43,237 nucleotides of DNA, from contig CAJJDH010000098.1 of the NCBI GenBank assembly GCA_905182905.1, positions 1 through 43,237 on the forward strand, in the 5' to 3' direction. The DNA comes from a marine gamma proteobacterium HTCC2089 (GTDB lineage: Bacteria; Pseudomonadota; Gammaproteobacteria; Pseudomonadales; Azotimanducaceae). The notes under the pieces were generated by a model. That model was not told where the DNA came from. It was given only the letters and a program-made list of their open reading frames with translations, and made no database searches. Below are positions 25,542 to 34,354 of the stretch, in pieces. Each line of letters opens with the position of its first letter. Position 1 is the stretch's first letter. Both the position numbers and the translations under genes were made by a program.

Positions 25542-26600
25542 GTGCCGCAACCTCCGACAACAGATGATCAACCCAATAACACTGGCCTGACCTATAAAGA
25601 AGCTGGGGTAGATATTGAGGCCGGTGCAGAACTGATCAGACGTATCGGCCCTGCTGCTAAAGCAACTAGACGCCCTGAACTTTTGGGTGGACTCGGCGGT
25701 TTTGCAGCCATGGCAGAAATGCCCGCCGGTTATACCCAGCCTGTTATTGTCACCGGTACTGACGGTGTAGGTACTAAACTCAAATTAGCCATTGATTACG
25801 CACGCCATGACGGTGTGGGCCAAGACCTTGTCGCCATGTGTGTCAATGATGTTCTGGTCACTGGTGCAGAGGCGTTTTTATTTCTCGACTACTACGCCAC
25901 CGGCCGCCTAGATGTAGATGTTGCCGAACGGGTTATTAAGGGTATTGCCCACGGCTGTGAATTGGCTGGCTGCGCCCTTGCTGGTGGTGAAACTGCAGAG
26001 ATGCCCGGCTTCTACAGCGACGGCGAATACGACCTTGCAGGCTTTTGCGTTGGTGTTGTAGAAAAAGCAAAGATCATAGATGGCAGCAAAATCGCAGCCG
26101 GTGACACCATCATTGGACTACCCAGCAGCGGCCCGCACAGTAACGGCTACTCATTGATCCGCAAGGTGATCGAACGTCAGGATATGATTCCTAACGATGA
26201 CCTTTTAGATGACTTACTTGCACCCACAAGAATTTACGTAAAGAGCGTAAGACACCTGCTAAAACAGGTAGACGTACATGGCATGGTGCACATCACCGGC
26301 GGCGGTTTCTTTGAAAACATTCCCAGAGTGTTTAGCGATCCAAATCACGGTGCGCTATTAGACTTAGATAGTTGGCAGCAGCCAGAGGTTTTTTCATGGC
26401 TACAGCAAGCGGGCAATATCAGTAATGATGAAATGATGAGTACGTTTAACTGTGGACTTGGCATGTTGTTGCTAGTCGCTGAAGCAGATGTAGAACAAAC
26501 CCTGCAGACATTGAAAGAACAAGGCGAACACCCAGTTACAGTAGGCCAGGTGGTAGAGGGTGATGTTGCAGTGGCCAAAGGCCAAATACTGGTTCGATAA
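25542..26600 (+). CDS. purM: Phosphoribosylformylglycinamidine cyclo-ligase
   Basis: PurM (AIR synthetase) closes the imidazole ring of 5-aminoimidazole ribotide using ATP in purine synthesis. The 352 residues begin with [19 protein letters not shown] and contain [12 protein letters not shown], the [23 protein letters not shown] segment, [14 protein letters not shown] and [15 protein letters not shown], all family signatures. The start is GTG at 25542, with AGGG eight bases upstream. The usual partner purN does not follow: only a 131-base gap with a strong hairpin separates purM from the convergent dcd. TACACT at 25504-25509 may be a -10 box; no clear PurR-like operator is seen. Confidence 0.97.
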   Translation: MPQPPTTDDQPNNTGLTYKEAGVDIEAGAELIRRIGPAAKATRRPELLGGLGGFAAMAEMPAGYTQPVIVTGTDGVGTKLKLAIDYARHDGVGQDLVAMCVNDVLVTGAEAFLFLDYYATGRLDVDVAERVIKGIAHGCELAGCALAGGETAEMPGFYSDGEYDLAGFCVGVVEKAKIIDGSKIAAGDTIIGLPSSGPHSNGYSLIRKVIERQDMIPNDDLLDDLLAPTRIYVKSVRHLLKQVDVHGMVHITGGGFFENIPRVFSDPNHGALLDLDSWQQPEVFSWLQQAGNISNDEMMSTFNCGLGMLLLVAEADVEQTLQTLKEQGEHPVTVGQVVEGDVAVAKGQILVR

Positions 26601-26646
26601 CTATTTGCTAAGCGCTACAAATTCTCATGTACAAACGTATGCTATT

Positions 26647-26682
26647 GGTTTGAGCTAGCGGGCAGCTAGCTCGCAGCAAACC
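26647..26682. repeat. Hairpin between convergent purM and dcd
   Basis: GAGCTAGC (26652-26659) pairs with GCTAGCTC (26665-26672) around a GGGCA loop. GGTTT and AAACC extend it outside a five-base bulge. It lies between two convergent stop codons, so it may end transcription, but there is no T-run on either side. Confidence 0.5.
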
Positions 26683-26731
26683 TTCATATACGCAGCAAGG
26701 CCAACCTTTAACTCGCTCCCAGCAAGGGCAA

Positions 26732-27295
26732 TTAAGGCTTGGGCAGGGTTACCCCTGTTTGACCCTGATACTTTCCGCCGCGATCCTTGTAAGTTGTTTG
26801 ACACCGTTCATCCGACTGAAAAAACAACATCTGGGCGACACCCTCATTGGCATAGATCTTCGCAGGCAAAGTTGTTGTATTAGAAAATTCCAATGTTACG
26901 TGGCCTTCCCACTCAGGCTCTAATGGCGTCACATTGACAATTATTCCGCACCTCGCATAGGTCGACTTACCCAAACAAATTGTTAGCACGTCTTCGGGGA
27001 TACGAAAGTACTCAACGGTACTAGCCAACGCAAATGAGTTCGGCGGAATAACACAGACATCGCCTTCCACATCAACAAAACTTCTTTCATCAAAGGCTTT
27101 AGGGTCAACGGTGGCTGAATGAATGTTGGTGAACACTTTGAACTGGGGACCACAACGCACATCGTAGCCGTAGCTAGAAGTACCGTAAGAGATAACCTTA
27201 TTGCCATCGTGGGTTTTAATCTGGCCGGCCTCGAAGGGTTCAATCATGCCTTTTTTTGCTTGTTCTACAATCCAGCGGTCAGCTTTAATGCTCAT
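26732..27295 (-). CDS. dcd: dCTP deaminase
   Basis: Dcd deaminates dCTP to dUTP, feeding thymidylate synthesis. The 187 residues fit the proteobacterial size (188-193). Landmarks are [47 protein letters not shown], the catalytic Glu region [36 protein letters not shown] and [14 protein letters not shown]. It sits 70 bases after mrp, the same order as I recall in Pseudomonas. Whether it is bifunctional (dUTPase as well) cannot be judged from reading. Confidence 0.96.
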   Translation of the reverse strand: MSIKADRWIVEQAKKGMIEPFEAGQIKTHDGNKVISYGTSSYGYDVRCGPQFKVFTNIHSATVDPKAFDERSFVDVEGDVCVIPPNSFALASTVEYFRIPEDVLTICLGKSTYARCGIIVNVTPLEPEWEGHVTLEFSNTTTLPAKIYANEGVAQMLFFQSDERCQTTYKDRGGKYQGQTGVTLPKP

Positions 27296-27365
27296 ACTTT
27301 GTGTCTCTTCATCTCTTTAATGCAAAATCTATAGATCATTGCGCTAGTGGTAACATCTCTGGACT

Positions 27366-28379
27366 TTAGTCATCAACCATAGTGATAGTCGGCGTAGTAC
27401 CTTGGTTACCCCATAACCGCGCCGCCATGTTACGCGCTGCGTCTCGATAAAGCTCACTAATGATGCTGTCAGGTTCTGCTTTTACCGTTGGGTGACCGCC
27501 ATCGGCTTGTTCTCGAATAGACATTGCCAGCGGCAATTGCCCCAGCAACGGCACGCCTAAGTCTTGCGCAACACGTTTGCCTCCATCTTCACCAAACAAA
27601 TGGCTGAGGTGACCACAGTTATCGCACTGATGAACACTCATGTTTTCCAAAATGCCTAGTACTGGAATATCAACTTTGGCAAACATTTCTATACCCTTAA
27701 GAGCATCGAGTAATGCAATGTCTTGAGGTGTAGTGACAATCACCGCACCAGCAACGGGCGCTTTCTGCGACAGGGTTAACTGAATATCACCTGTACCCGG
27801 TGGCATATCTACAATCAGGTAATCTAAATCTCCCCACAGCGTCTGGCCCAAAATTTGCTGCAATGCGCCGCTGGCCATTGGACCGCGCCAAACCATGGGC
27901 GTTTTATCCGTAATCATAAAACTCATCGACATAGCTTTAAGACCATGTGCTCGAATTGGCTCAAAAAATTTGCCATCTTTAATATCTGGGCGGCGACCTT
28001 CGGCAACGCCGAGCATCATCCCCTGGCTAGGGCCGTAAATGTCTGCATCCAAAAGACCCACTTTTGCACCTTCAGCATCCAACGCTAGAGCGAGGTTTAC
28101 AGCGGTGGTTGATTTACCCACCCCACCTTTGCCGCTGCTAACTAAAACCACATTCTTAACCTGCCCAAAGCCGCGGCCAGGAGTGGCAGAAAAGCCAATA
28201 TCTAGCTCAATGTCATCCACACCCAGAAAGGTGGACAACTGCTTAGTCAACTGAGTCTGCATGCCAGCTGCTGGATAACCAAGGGTCACGGAAATACGCT
28301 TACCAGAGGACAACACTCGTGCGCCTAAGGACTGCCAAGTCTGGCCCAAATAGGGATCTATAAATTCTTCAACCTTCAT
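27366..28379 (-). CDS. mrp: Iron-sulfur cluster carrier protein Mrp/ApbC
   Basis: Mrp is a P-loop ATPase that binds and transfers an iron-sulfur cluster. The deviant Walker A reads SSGKGGVGKSTTAVNLALAL (about residues 82-101), Walker B includes LIVDMPPGTGDIQLTL, and the bridging Cys motif is CDNCGHLSHLFGEDGG. The N-terminal DUF59-like part is short. The 337 residues are slightly less than the E. coli 369. It is divergent from metG across 156 bases and precedes dcd; this mrp/metG pairing is widespread in proteobacteria. Given the iron-sulfur-rich Rsx proteins and Nth close by, a supporting role is plausible but not shown. Confidence 0.95.
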   Translation of the reverse strand: MKVEEFIDPYLGQTWQSLGARVLSSGKRISVTLGYPAAGMQTQLTKQLSTFLGVDDIELDIGFSATPGRGFGQVKNVVLVSSGKGGVGKSTTAVNLALALDAEGAKVGLLDADIYGPSQGMMLGVAEGRRPDIKDGKFFEPIRAHGLKAMSMSFMITDKTPMVWRGPMASGALQQILGQTLWGDLDYLIVDMPPGTGDIQLTLSQKAPVAGAVIVTTPQDIALLDALKGIEMFAKVDIPVLGILENMSVHQCDNCGHLSHLFGEDGGKRVAQDLGVPLLGQLPLAMSIREQADGGHPTVKAEPDSIISELYRDAARNMAARLWGNQGTTPTITMVDD

Positions 28380-28535
28380 CGATGTCTAACATCCAAATAA
28401 AACAAGGCGCATAGTGTAAGCCCATTTAATGTAATTTGGCTTTATTCTTCTTGTGGGCAATGTATATTGCTCCGATCTTAATGCTGTCGATCATTTCCGC
28501 AGCATTCAATGCTCTACGGTACTCATAGGCCAAAC

Positions 28536-30593
28536 ATGTCACGTCGAATTTTAGTTACTAGCGCCCTCCCAAATGCCAACGGTCCAATCCACCTTGGCCA
28601 CATGCTCGAACATGTTCAAACCGATATCTGGGTGCGCTTCCAGCGCATGCGTGGCAATCAAACTGTCTATGTGTGCGCAGACGACACCCACGGTACGGCC
28701 ACAATGATTAAGGCCGAAGAGGAGTCTGTAACACCCGAGGTATTGGTTGAGGGGATCCGGCAATTACATATAAAGGACTTTCAGGGCTTTTTGATTAGTC
28801 ATGACAACTATCACTCAACCCATAGTGAGGAAAATCAGCATTTCTCATCTCTGATTTACAATCGCCTGCAAGAAAAAGGGCTGATCTTTACTAAAGAGGT
28901 AGAGCAACTTTACGACTCAGAGAAAGGCCTATTTTTGGCAGACCGTTTTGTCGTTGGTGGTTGCCCCAAGTGCAAGGTGGAAGGTCAATACGGGGATAAC
29001 TGCGAAGCCTGCGGCGCTACCTATGACGCTACAGACCTTATAGAACCTAAATCTATTTATTCTGGCGCCACACCAGAGCTGCGTGCTTCAACACATTACT
29101 TCTTTGATTTAGCCAGCTATACCCAATTTCTCAAAGACTGGACACGCACCAACGCGGTTCAACCTGAAATAGCCAACAAACTAAGTGAATGGTTGGACGA
29201 CGGCCTGCGTGCTTGGGATATCTCAAGAGACGCACCCTATTTTGGCTTTACTATTCCGGGCACCACGGACAAGTACTTTTACGTTTGGATGGACGCGCCA
29301 ATTGGCTATATGGCCAGTTTTCAGAACTACTGTAACGCGCAAAACGATCCTAACTTGCAGTTCGACGATTTCTGGAAAGCAGATTCCAGCGCCGAGGTGC
29401 ACCATTTTATTGGCAAAGATATCGTTAACTTCCATGCATTATTCTGGCCCGCAGTTTTAGATGGCGCAGACTTCCGCACACCAACCAAAGTTCACGCACA
29501 CGGCTTTGTCACCGTGGACGGCACTAAGATGTCAAAGTCCCGGGGCACCTTTATCCTCGCAGAAAAGTACTTAGAACATCTAAATCCCGAATACCTGCGT
29601 TACTACTACGCAGCAAAGCTCAACAGCTCTGTAGACGACTTAGACATCAACCTAGAAGATTTTGTTCTGCGGGTAAATTCTGACCTCGTGGGTAAGGTCA
29701 TCAATATCGCCAGTCGCACCGCAGGATTCCTCGTGAAAAATTTCGACGGCAGCATGGCTGCGGAAGTGGACGATAGCGAGTTGATGGCAAAATTCAGTAC
29801 TCAAGCTGAAAATATTGCTGGCCTTTATGAAGATGGCGAGTTCAGCAAAGCGGTGCGAGAAATCACCGGACTTGCAGATTTAGCCAATCAATACATTGCC
29901 CACCACGAACCTTGGGCAATGGTTAAGAACCCTGAACAGCATGACAAAGTGCAGCTGGTGTGCAGCCAAGCGATAAATATGTTCCGCTTCTTAGCTATTT
30001 TTCTTAAGCCTATTTTGCCAGCGACGGCAGAAAAAGCTGAGGAGTTTCTTGGCGTACCACCGCTTACATGGGCAGACTGTGACCATCTGCTTAGCGGTCA
30101 CAAGATCAATAAATTCAAACCAATGTTGCAACGCATTGAAGCAAAAACAGTCGCGCAATTAGTCGAAGCTTCAGCGGAACCTGCAGAGCAAGCAGATGGT
30201 AAAAAACCTGCCGCGAAGAACAAGCCGCAAAAATCTTCCAAGCAAAAGGGCGACAGTTCAGACAGTGAATATATCGACATAAATGACTTCAACAAAGTAA
30301 GCCTCAAGGTAGCTAAGATTATCTCCGCAGAACCGGTAGAGGGCGCAGATAAACTACTCCAGCTCACCTTAGATGTTGGCGATCATCAACGATCAGTATT
30401 CTCAGGCATTAAAGAAGCCTACAACCCAGAAGATCTGGTCGGCAGATTAACCATTGTGGTCGTTAATCTTGCACCCAGAAAAATGCGCTTTGGCGTCTCC
30501 GAGGGAATGGTATTAGCTGCGGGACCCGGCGGCGCAGATATTTTCCTCCTATCTCCTGACAGCGGTGCAACACCCGGCATGGATGTTAAGTAA
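28536..30593 (+). CDS. metG: Methionyl-tRNA synthetase
   Basis: MetRS charges tRNA-Met, including the initiator. I use the ATG at 28536 ([30 protein letters not shown]), where the family N-terminus begins; a longer start at 28509 adds nine unmatched residues. The zinc knuckle is CPKC...CEAC, the KMSKS loop is [10 protein letters not shown], and the anticodon domain holds [21 protein letters not shown] charged Lys/Gln/Ser linker near residues 545-580 leads to a C-terminal EMAP-type tRNA-binding domain ([35 protein letters not shown]), the dimeric form. The 685 residues match E. coli (677). It is followed 140 bases later by rsxA, separated by two hairpins. Confidence 0.97.
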   Translation: MSRRILVTSALPNANGPIHLGHMLEHVQTDIWVRFQRMRGNQTVYVCADDTHGTATMIKAEEESVTPEVLVEGIRQLHIKDFQGFLISHDNYHSTHSEENQHFSSLIYNRLQEKGLIFTKEVEQLYDSEKGLFLADRFVVGGCPKCKVEGQYGDNCEACGATYDATDLIEPKSIYSGATPELRASTHYFFDLASYTQFLKDWTRTNAVQPEIANKLSEWLDDGLRAWDISRDAPYFGFTIPGTTDKYFYVWMDAPIGYMASFQNYCNAQNDPNLQFDDFWKADSSAEVHHFIGKDIVNFHALFWPAVLDGADFRTPTKVHAHGFVTVDGTKMSKSRGTFILAEKYLEHLNPEYLRYYYAAKLNSSVDDLDINLEDFVLRVNSDLVGKVINIASRTAGFLVKNFDGSMAAEVDDSELMAKFSTQAENIAGLYEDGEFSKAVREITGLADLANQYIAHHEPWAMVKNPEQHDKVQLVCSQAINMFRFLAIFLKPILPATAEKAEEFLGVPPLTWADCDHLLSGHKINKFKPMLQRIEAKTVAQLVEASAEPAEQADGKKPAAKNKPQKSSKQKGDSSDSEYIDINDFNKVSLKVAKIISAEPVEGADKLLQLTLDVGDHQRSVFSGIKEAYNPEDLVGRLTIVVVNLAPRKMRFGVSEGMVLAAGPGGADIFLLSPDSGATPGMDVK

Positions 30594-30610
30594 TGCTACG
30601 CGCAACCTTT

Positions 30611-30653
30611 ACAGTGATCACGGTTTGGATAGCTCGCCTATCCACTACACTGT
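30611..30653 (+). promoter_or_regulatory. Composite hairpin between metG and rsxA
   Basis: An inner seven-pair stem (TGGATAG 30626-30632 with CTATCCA 30638-30644) lies within an outer pair ACAGTG (30611-30616) and CACTGT (30648-30653). It starts 18 bases after the metG stop. No T-run follows, so it is either a poor terminator for metG or part of the rsx leader. Confidence 0.4.
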
Positions 30654-30678
30654 GCTAGTCAGAGCTGGCAAATATTGT

Positions 30679-30695
30679 ACGCGGAAAATCCGCGT
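30679..30695 (+). promoter_or_regulatory. Hairpin/operator upstream of rsxA
   Basis: ACGCGGA (30679-30685) and TCCGCGT (30689-30695) form a perfect seven-pair stem around AAA. It lies 37 bases before the rsxA start codon. It could be an operator (palindrome) or an RNA hairpin controlling the operon. I do not recognise it as a SoxR, Fur or IscR site. Confidence 0.4.
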
Positions 30696-30720
30696 CAAAG
30701 CTGCCTCGTTGCGAGTTGTG

Positions 30721-30727
30721 AGGAGGT
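30721..30727 (+). promoter_or_regulatory. Strong ribosome binding site of rsxA
   Basis: AGGAGGT, a full anti-16S match, stands five bases before the rsxA ATG at 30733. The later rsx starts have none this strong and rely on overlapping stop/start codons, so this site probably sets translation of the whole operon. Confidence 0.85.
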
Positions 30728-30732
30728 AGCGT

Positions 30733-31311
30733 ATGACTGAACTGGGTGTAATTCTCATCGGCGCTCTATTGGTCAATAATTTCGTCTTAGCGCAGTTCTT
30801 GGGCCTGTGTCCGTTCATGGGCATCACCAAAAGTTATGACACCGCCTTTGCCACAGGTCTGGCCACGACATTCGTACTCGCACTAGCAGCCGTTATCTCC
30901 CACCTGATTTACCATGGCATTTTAGTGCCGCTTGAGCTGACCTATCTAAACATCATTTTATTTATTGTGGTGATCGCAGGCCTAGTTCAGTTGATCCAAG
31001 TTTATCTCCACGCCACCTCTCCGGTACTACATCAGTTACTGGGCATTTACCTACCACTTATTACCAGCAATTGCGCCGTGTTGGGTGTGACCTTATTGGC
31101 AATCAACCAAGATCTCACATTGCTACAAACCTTAACCTTCGCCATTGGCGCAGCAGCAGGTTTCACTTTAGTAATGGTGTTGTTTGGCGCTCTGCGCGAA
31201 CAGCTGCAACAGGCAAGCATACCCAAAGCCTTCGACGGCACACCTATAGCCTTAGTCAGCGCAGGACTTATGAGCCTTGCGTTTATGGGCTTCCAAGGTA
31301 TTGGTAGCTGA
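30733..31311 (+). CDS. rsxA: Electron transport complex subunit RsxA (RnfA)
   Basis: RsxA is a six-helix inner membrane subunit paralogous to RsxE; the pair form the core of the Rnf/Rsx complex and, in related complexes, hold an iron-sulfur centre between them. The 192 residues match E. coli (193). Family segments [37 protein letters not shown] and [26 protein letters not shown] are clear; the Cys of LGLCPF and of SNCAVLG are the conserved ones. First gene of rsxABDGE-nth, with the rsxB start sharing one base with its stop (TGATG). Confidence 0.97.
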   Translation: MTELGVILIGALLVNNFVLAQFLGLCPFMGITKSYDTAFATGLATTFVLALAAVISHLIYHGILVPLELTYLNIILFIVVIAGLVQLIQVYLHATSPVLHQLLGIYLPLITSNCAVLGVTLLAINQDLTLLQTLTFAIGAAAGFTLVMVLFGALREQLQQASIPKAFDGTPIALVSAGLMSLAFMGFQGIGS

Positions 31312-32192
31312 TGTTCGGTCCGCTACTCATTGTTTGCGCTTTAGTGATTTTCGCTGCGGGTGTGCTGTGGATTCGCAGCAATGTGACCAAAGACGAAGAC
31401 AGTTTGATTGAGACAATCGATGCACTGCTGCCGCAAACTCAATGTGCCCAATGTGGCTACCCTGGTTGCCGCCCCTACGCCAGTGCCGTTGCCGAGGGCG
31501 TTCCAATAGACTTATGTCCTCCTGGTGGACAAGAACTAGTGATTGCGCTGAGTGATCTAATGGGTGTTGATATTCCTGAGCAAACTGTCGACGAACCGGC
31601 GGCCCTAGTTGCGGTCATTGATGAAACCCAGTGCATTGGCTGTACCTTGTGCCTGCCACCCTGCCCGGTAGATGCAATCATTGGCGCTCAAGGATTCATG
31701 CACACGGTTCTGAGCAAAGATTGTACCGGTTGCGAACTGTGTATAGCCCCATGCCCGGTGGATTGCATCAGCCTTGTCCCAGCCGCTAAAACTGTGCCGC
31801 AAACACCAGCGTTTCAACTTCACGGCAAGGGTTGTATTAATTGTGGCCAATGCGCGCCAGCCTGCCCCAAAGATCTGCTACCGGACCAACTACTGAAACT
31901 TGGCAAAGGGCAACTCTGGGAACAAGCCGGTGCACTGAACCTACAAGATTGTATCGAATGTAGTTTATGTGACAGCGTTTGTCCCAGCGAAATCAATTTG
32001 GCGCAATTTTTTGCCCATGGCAAATCTATTGAGAACAAACGGCTTGCAGAAGATGCAGAGAAACTGCGCATCTTAAATCGCTTCGGAAATCATCAGCGCA
32101 GATTACAAGCTAAAGAAAATGATGTTAGCCAGCGTCGACAACAACGCATGAATGAACGCTTGCAAAAGCTTCAACAAGGCAAGGCTCAATGA
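31311..32192 (+). CDS. rsxB: RsxB fused to the C-terminal di-[4Fe-4S] domain of RsxC
   Basis: RsxB is the iron-sulfur subunit of Rsx/Rnf. Residues 1-22 are a membrane helix. Cys45, 48, 53 and 69 (CAQCGYPGC...LCPPGG) form the first [4Fe-4S] site. Two ferredoxin repeats follow: [16 protein letters not shown] (Cys108, 111, 114, 118) and [16 protein letters not shown] (Cys138, 141, 144, 148). Normal RsxB stops near residue 190. Here the chain continues with [20 protein letters not shown] (Cys175, 178, 181, 185) and [20 protein letters not shown] (Cys214, 217, 220, 224), then a charged helix [18 protein letters not shown]. That part matches the end of RsxC, which in E. coli reads CI.C..C...CP..LLPQQL, DCIECG.C..VCPS.IPLVQ. 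The FMN/NADH body of RsxC is absent. The stop overlaps rsxD (ATGA). Confidence 0.92.
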   Translation: MFGPLLIVCALVIFAAGVLWIRSNVTKDEDSLIETIDALLPQTQCAQCGYPGCRPYASAVAEGVPIDLCPPGGQELVIALSDLMGVDIPEQTVDEPAALVAVIDETQCIGCTLCLPPCPVDAIIGAQGFMHTVLSKDCTGCELCIAPCPVDCISLVPAAKTVPQTPAFQLHGKGCINCGQCAPACPKDLLPDQLLKLGKGQLWEQAGALNLQDCIECSLCDSVCPSEINLAQFFAHGKSIENKRLAEDAEKLRILNRFGNHQRRLQAKENDVSQRRQQRMNERLQKLQQGKAQ

Positions 32193-33145
32193 GAGCGCGC
32201 ACGATCATCAAAACACCTAATGTAATGGGTTGGGTTTTAGTCGCACTGTTACCCGGGCTGGCGGGTATGACCTACTATTTCGGCCTCGGGATATTGTGGA
32301 ACCTATTTTTCTTATCAGCCCTTTGTCTTGTCACAGAGTTCGCAGTTATCGCCCTTAGAAATGGCTCGCTTGCTAGCAACCTACTAAAGACCCCGCTGAA
32401 AAATTGCCTTGGTGACGGCACTACCCTACTGGCGGCCTGGCTCATTGCCATTTGCCTGCCGCCCTTTGTCTCAATTCAAATCTTAGCGGTTGCAGCACTT
32501 GCCTCCATTGGCCTGGCAAAACACGCCTACGGCGGCCTCGGTAACAATATCTTTAACCCGGCGATGGTCGGCTACGCGGTAATATTACTCTCCTTCCCCC
32601 AAGCCTTGGCAGCGTGGCCGGCCCTAGGTGGCGCAGAAAGTCTTACTACAGATACTTTGAGCGGCGCAACCTACCTTTCTGAATTTCGTTATCGCGAAGC
32701 AATGACCGTCGATGAATTCTTAATCAACAACCCACAAGTTATTCACCAACAAATCATAGCTGCGCTATTTTTGCTCGGAGGCCTCGGCTTAATTTACCTA
32801 AAAATTATCAGCTGGCGCATTCCATTGACCCTACTCATTACTGTGGGTGTACTGGCCAGCGTTACCTACGATCAGGGCTCAACTCAAAGCTTGGGTTCAG
32901 CTTGGTTTCATTGGACCACCGGCGGCACTGTCGCAGCAGCTTTTTTTGTCGCTACAGATCCAGTAACCCACCCCAGCCGTCATAGCCATCAAGTGATCTT
33001 TGCCATCAGTATAGGAATACTACTGTTTGTAATTCGCACCCAAGGCAACTTGCCGGACGGTATCGCTTTTGCCGTATTGCTCGCAAATTGCGCAACCCCG
33101 CTGCTTAACAGAATCCACCGTCAGCGAGCAAGCCAGCGTGTATAG
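32189..33145 (+). CDS. rsxD: Electron transport complex subunit RsxD (RnfD)
   Basis: RsxD is an integral membrane flavoprotein subunit that carries covalent FMN. The 318 residues (E. coli 352) show about nine hydrophobic helices, the N-terminal [60 protein letters not shown] and [12 protein letters not shown]-like [17 protein letters not shown]. The flavinylation site is DTLSGATYL with Thr161 as the expected acceptor. It starts inside the rsxB stop (ATGA), so no room exists for an rsxC gene, and overlaps rsxG by eight bases at its end. The shorter length comes from trimmed loops. Confidence 0.95.
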   Translation: MRARTIIKTPNVMGWVLVALLPGLAGMTYYFGLGILWNLFFLSALCLVTEFAVIALRNGSLASNLLKTPLKNCLGDGTTLLAAWLIAICLPPFVSIQILAVAALASIGLAKHAYGGLGNNIFNPAMVGYAVILLSFPQALAAWPALGGAESLTTDTLSGATYLSEFRYREAMTVDEFLINNPQVIHQQIIAALFLLGGLGLIYLKIISWRIPLTLLITVGVLASVTYDQGSTQSLGSAWFHWTTGGTVAAAFFVATDPVTHPSRHSHQVIFAISIGILLFVIRTQGNLPDGIAFAVLLANCATPLLNRIHRQRASQRV

Positions 33146-33668
33146 AACTGTTGCAGCACTCATACTGATCGGCGCAGCTTGTGGCACTTTGCTCTACGGC
33201 ATCAATGCACAAACCTATGGCGAGATCGAAAAAAACAGAACGCAGAAAGCGCGTGAGATTATGCGCAGTCTGCTTAAACAGCCATTACCCGACAAAATCC
33301 AATGGGTAGAAGGAATCAGCGGTTCATGCACTCAAGGCTACTTTCTCAAACGCATTGAAAACGGCTATTCCGGACCTATCAATTTCTTCGCACTCTACCA
33401 ACAAGATGCTTCAAGTGAGGGCGTTAGCAACCCAGAACGTCTTAGCCTTAGAGTCACGCGTCACCAAGAAACTCCAGGCATAGGTGATTTTATTGACCAC
33501 GAGAGAGACAGTTACCTACCTGACCAAGATGGACAATCTGTCGCACAATGGCAGGAACTGGACAATATTGTTGGCGCAACCATTACCCATCGGGCCATAA
33601 AGAAGGCCGCTCAGAACATTCAACTGGCAGTTAAATACCACCAAGAGCAATACGCCTGTGTCGAATAA
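33138..33668 (+). CDS. rsxG: Electron transport complex subunit RsxG (RnfG)
   Basis: RsxG is a membrane-anchored periplasmic subunit with covalent FMN. I chose the GTG at 33138 (176 residues): the family starts with a short run before its single membrane helix (VAALILIGAACGTLLYGINAQT), and the upstream TTG frame at 33069 adds residues without match. The start overlaps the rsxD stop by eight bases. The periplasmic part includes RVTRHQETPGIGDFID, matching the family's HQETPGLGD. The flavin-attachment sequon reads DNIVGATIT with Thr150 as the expected acceptor; Val replaces the usual Ser or Thr before GAT. Overall shorter than E. coli RsxG (206). Confidence 0.92.
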   Translation: MYRTVAALILIGAACGTLLYGINAQTYGEIEKNRTQKAREIMRSLLKQPLPDKIQWVEGISGSCTQGYFLKRIENGYSGPINFFALYQQDASSEGVSNPERLSLRVTRHQETPGIGDFIDHERDSYLPDQDGQSVAQWQELDNIVGATITHRAIKKAAQNIQLAVKYHQEQYACVE

Positions 33669-34323
33669 TGACTTCAGCCGCGGGGCAATAGAGAACAACC
33701 CAGCTTGGGCCCAGCTGCTTGGGTTATGCCCGTTGCTGGCAGTGAGCAACAGTGTTGCCAACGCGGTGGGTTTGGCCTTGGCGAGCGGATTTGTACTGCT
33801 CGGTGCCAACACTAGCATTTCGCTGCTTAGAAAAATCATTCCCGACGTAGCGCGCCTACCTTGCTTCGTACTCATTATTGCCACCTTCACTACCGTGGCG
33901 GTAATGGTACTGGAAGCTTATGCCTTTGATATGTTCACCCGTATAGCACTATTCGTACAAATCATTGTCACTAACTGCATGATTTTAGGCAGAGCTGAAG
34001 CCTTCGCTAGCCGGCAACCGGTTAGCCGAGCAGTCTTTGATGCCCTAGGTACCGCGGTGGGTTTTACCATTGCATTACTTGCCCTAGGCACCGTCAGAGA
34101 AATACTCGGCAACGGTACAGTGCTTGCCGACATGGACTTGCTTATCGGTGACACGGCGGCTAACTGGCAACTCACTATTTTCACGTCGCCACCATTGCCC
34201 TTGGCGCTATATCCACCCGGCGCATTTCTTTTAGCTGGGATTTTATTCGCTGCAGTAAAAGCCCTAACCGCAAAAGACGATACAATTGAACGCCCTGCTA
34301 CGCAGAGCGAGGCCAAGCAATAA
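33658..34323 (+). CDS. rsxE: Electron transport complex subunit RsxE (RnfE)
   Basis: RsxE is the second six-helix membrane subunit, paired with RsxA. Its 221 residues show NPAWAQLLGLCPLLAVSNSVANAVGLALASGFVLLGAN, LPCFVLIIATFTTVAVMVLEAYAFDMF, and IIVTNCMILGRAEAFASRQPVSRAVFDALGTAVGFTIALLALGTVREILGNGT, all family marks including the conserved Cys in LGLCPLL and TNCMILG. Translation starts at a GTG that overlaps the rsxG stop by 11 bases. It is the last rsx gene; nth follows after 31 bases, the same order as in E. coli and Pseudomonas. Confidence 0.96.
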   Translation: MSNNDFSRGAIENNPAWAQLLGLCPLLAVSNSVANAVGLALASGFVLLGANTSISLLRKIIPDVARLPCFVLIIATFTTVAVMVLEAYAFDMFTRIALFVQIIVTNCMILGRAEAFASRQPVSRAVFDALGTAVGFTIALLALGTVREILGNGTVLADMDLLIGDTAANWQLTIFTSPPLPLALYPPGAFLLAGILFAAVKALTAKDDTIERPATQSEAKQ

Positions 34324-34354
34324 TGAAAGCCAAAACCTGATCTGAAGGTGATCT

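Noticed and set aside
33069-33137. Longer rsxG starting from TTG at 33069
   Set aside because: Would add 23 residues inside rsxD with no family match; GTG at 33138 gives the expected short N-terminus before the membrane helix.
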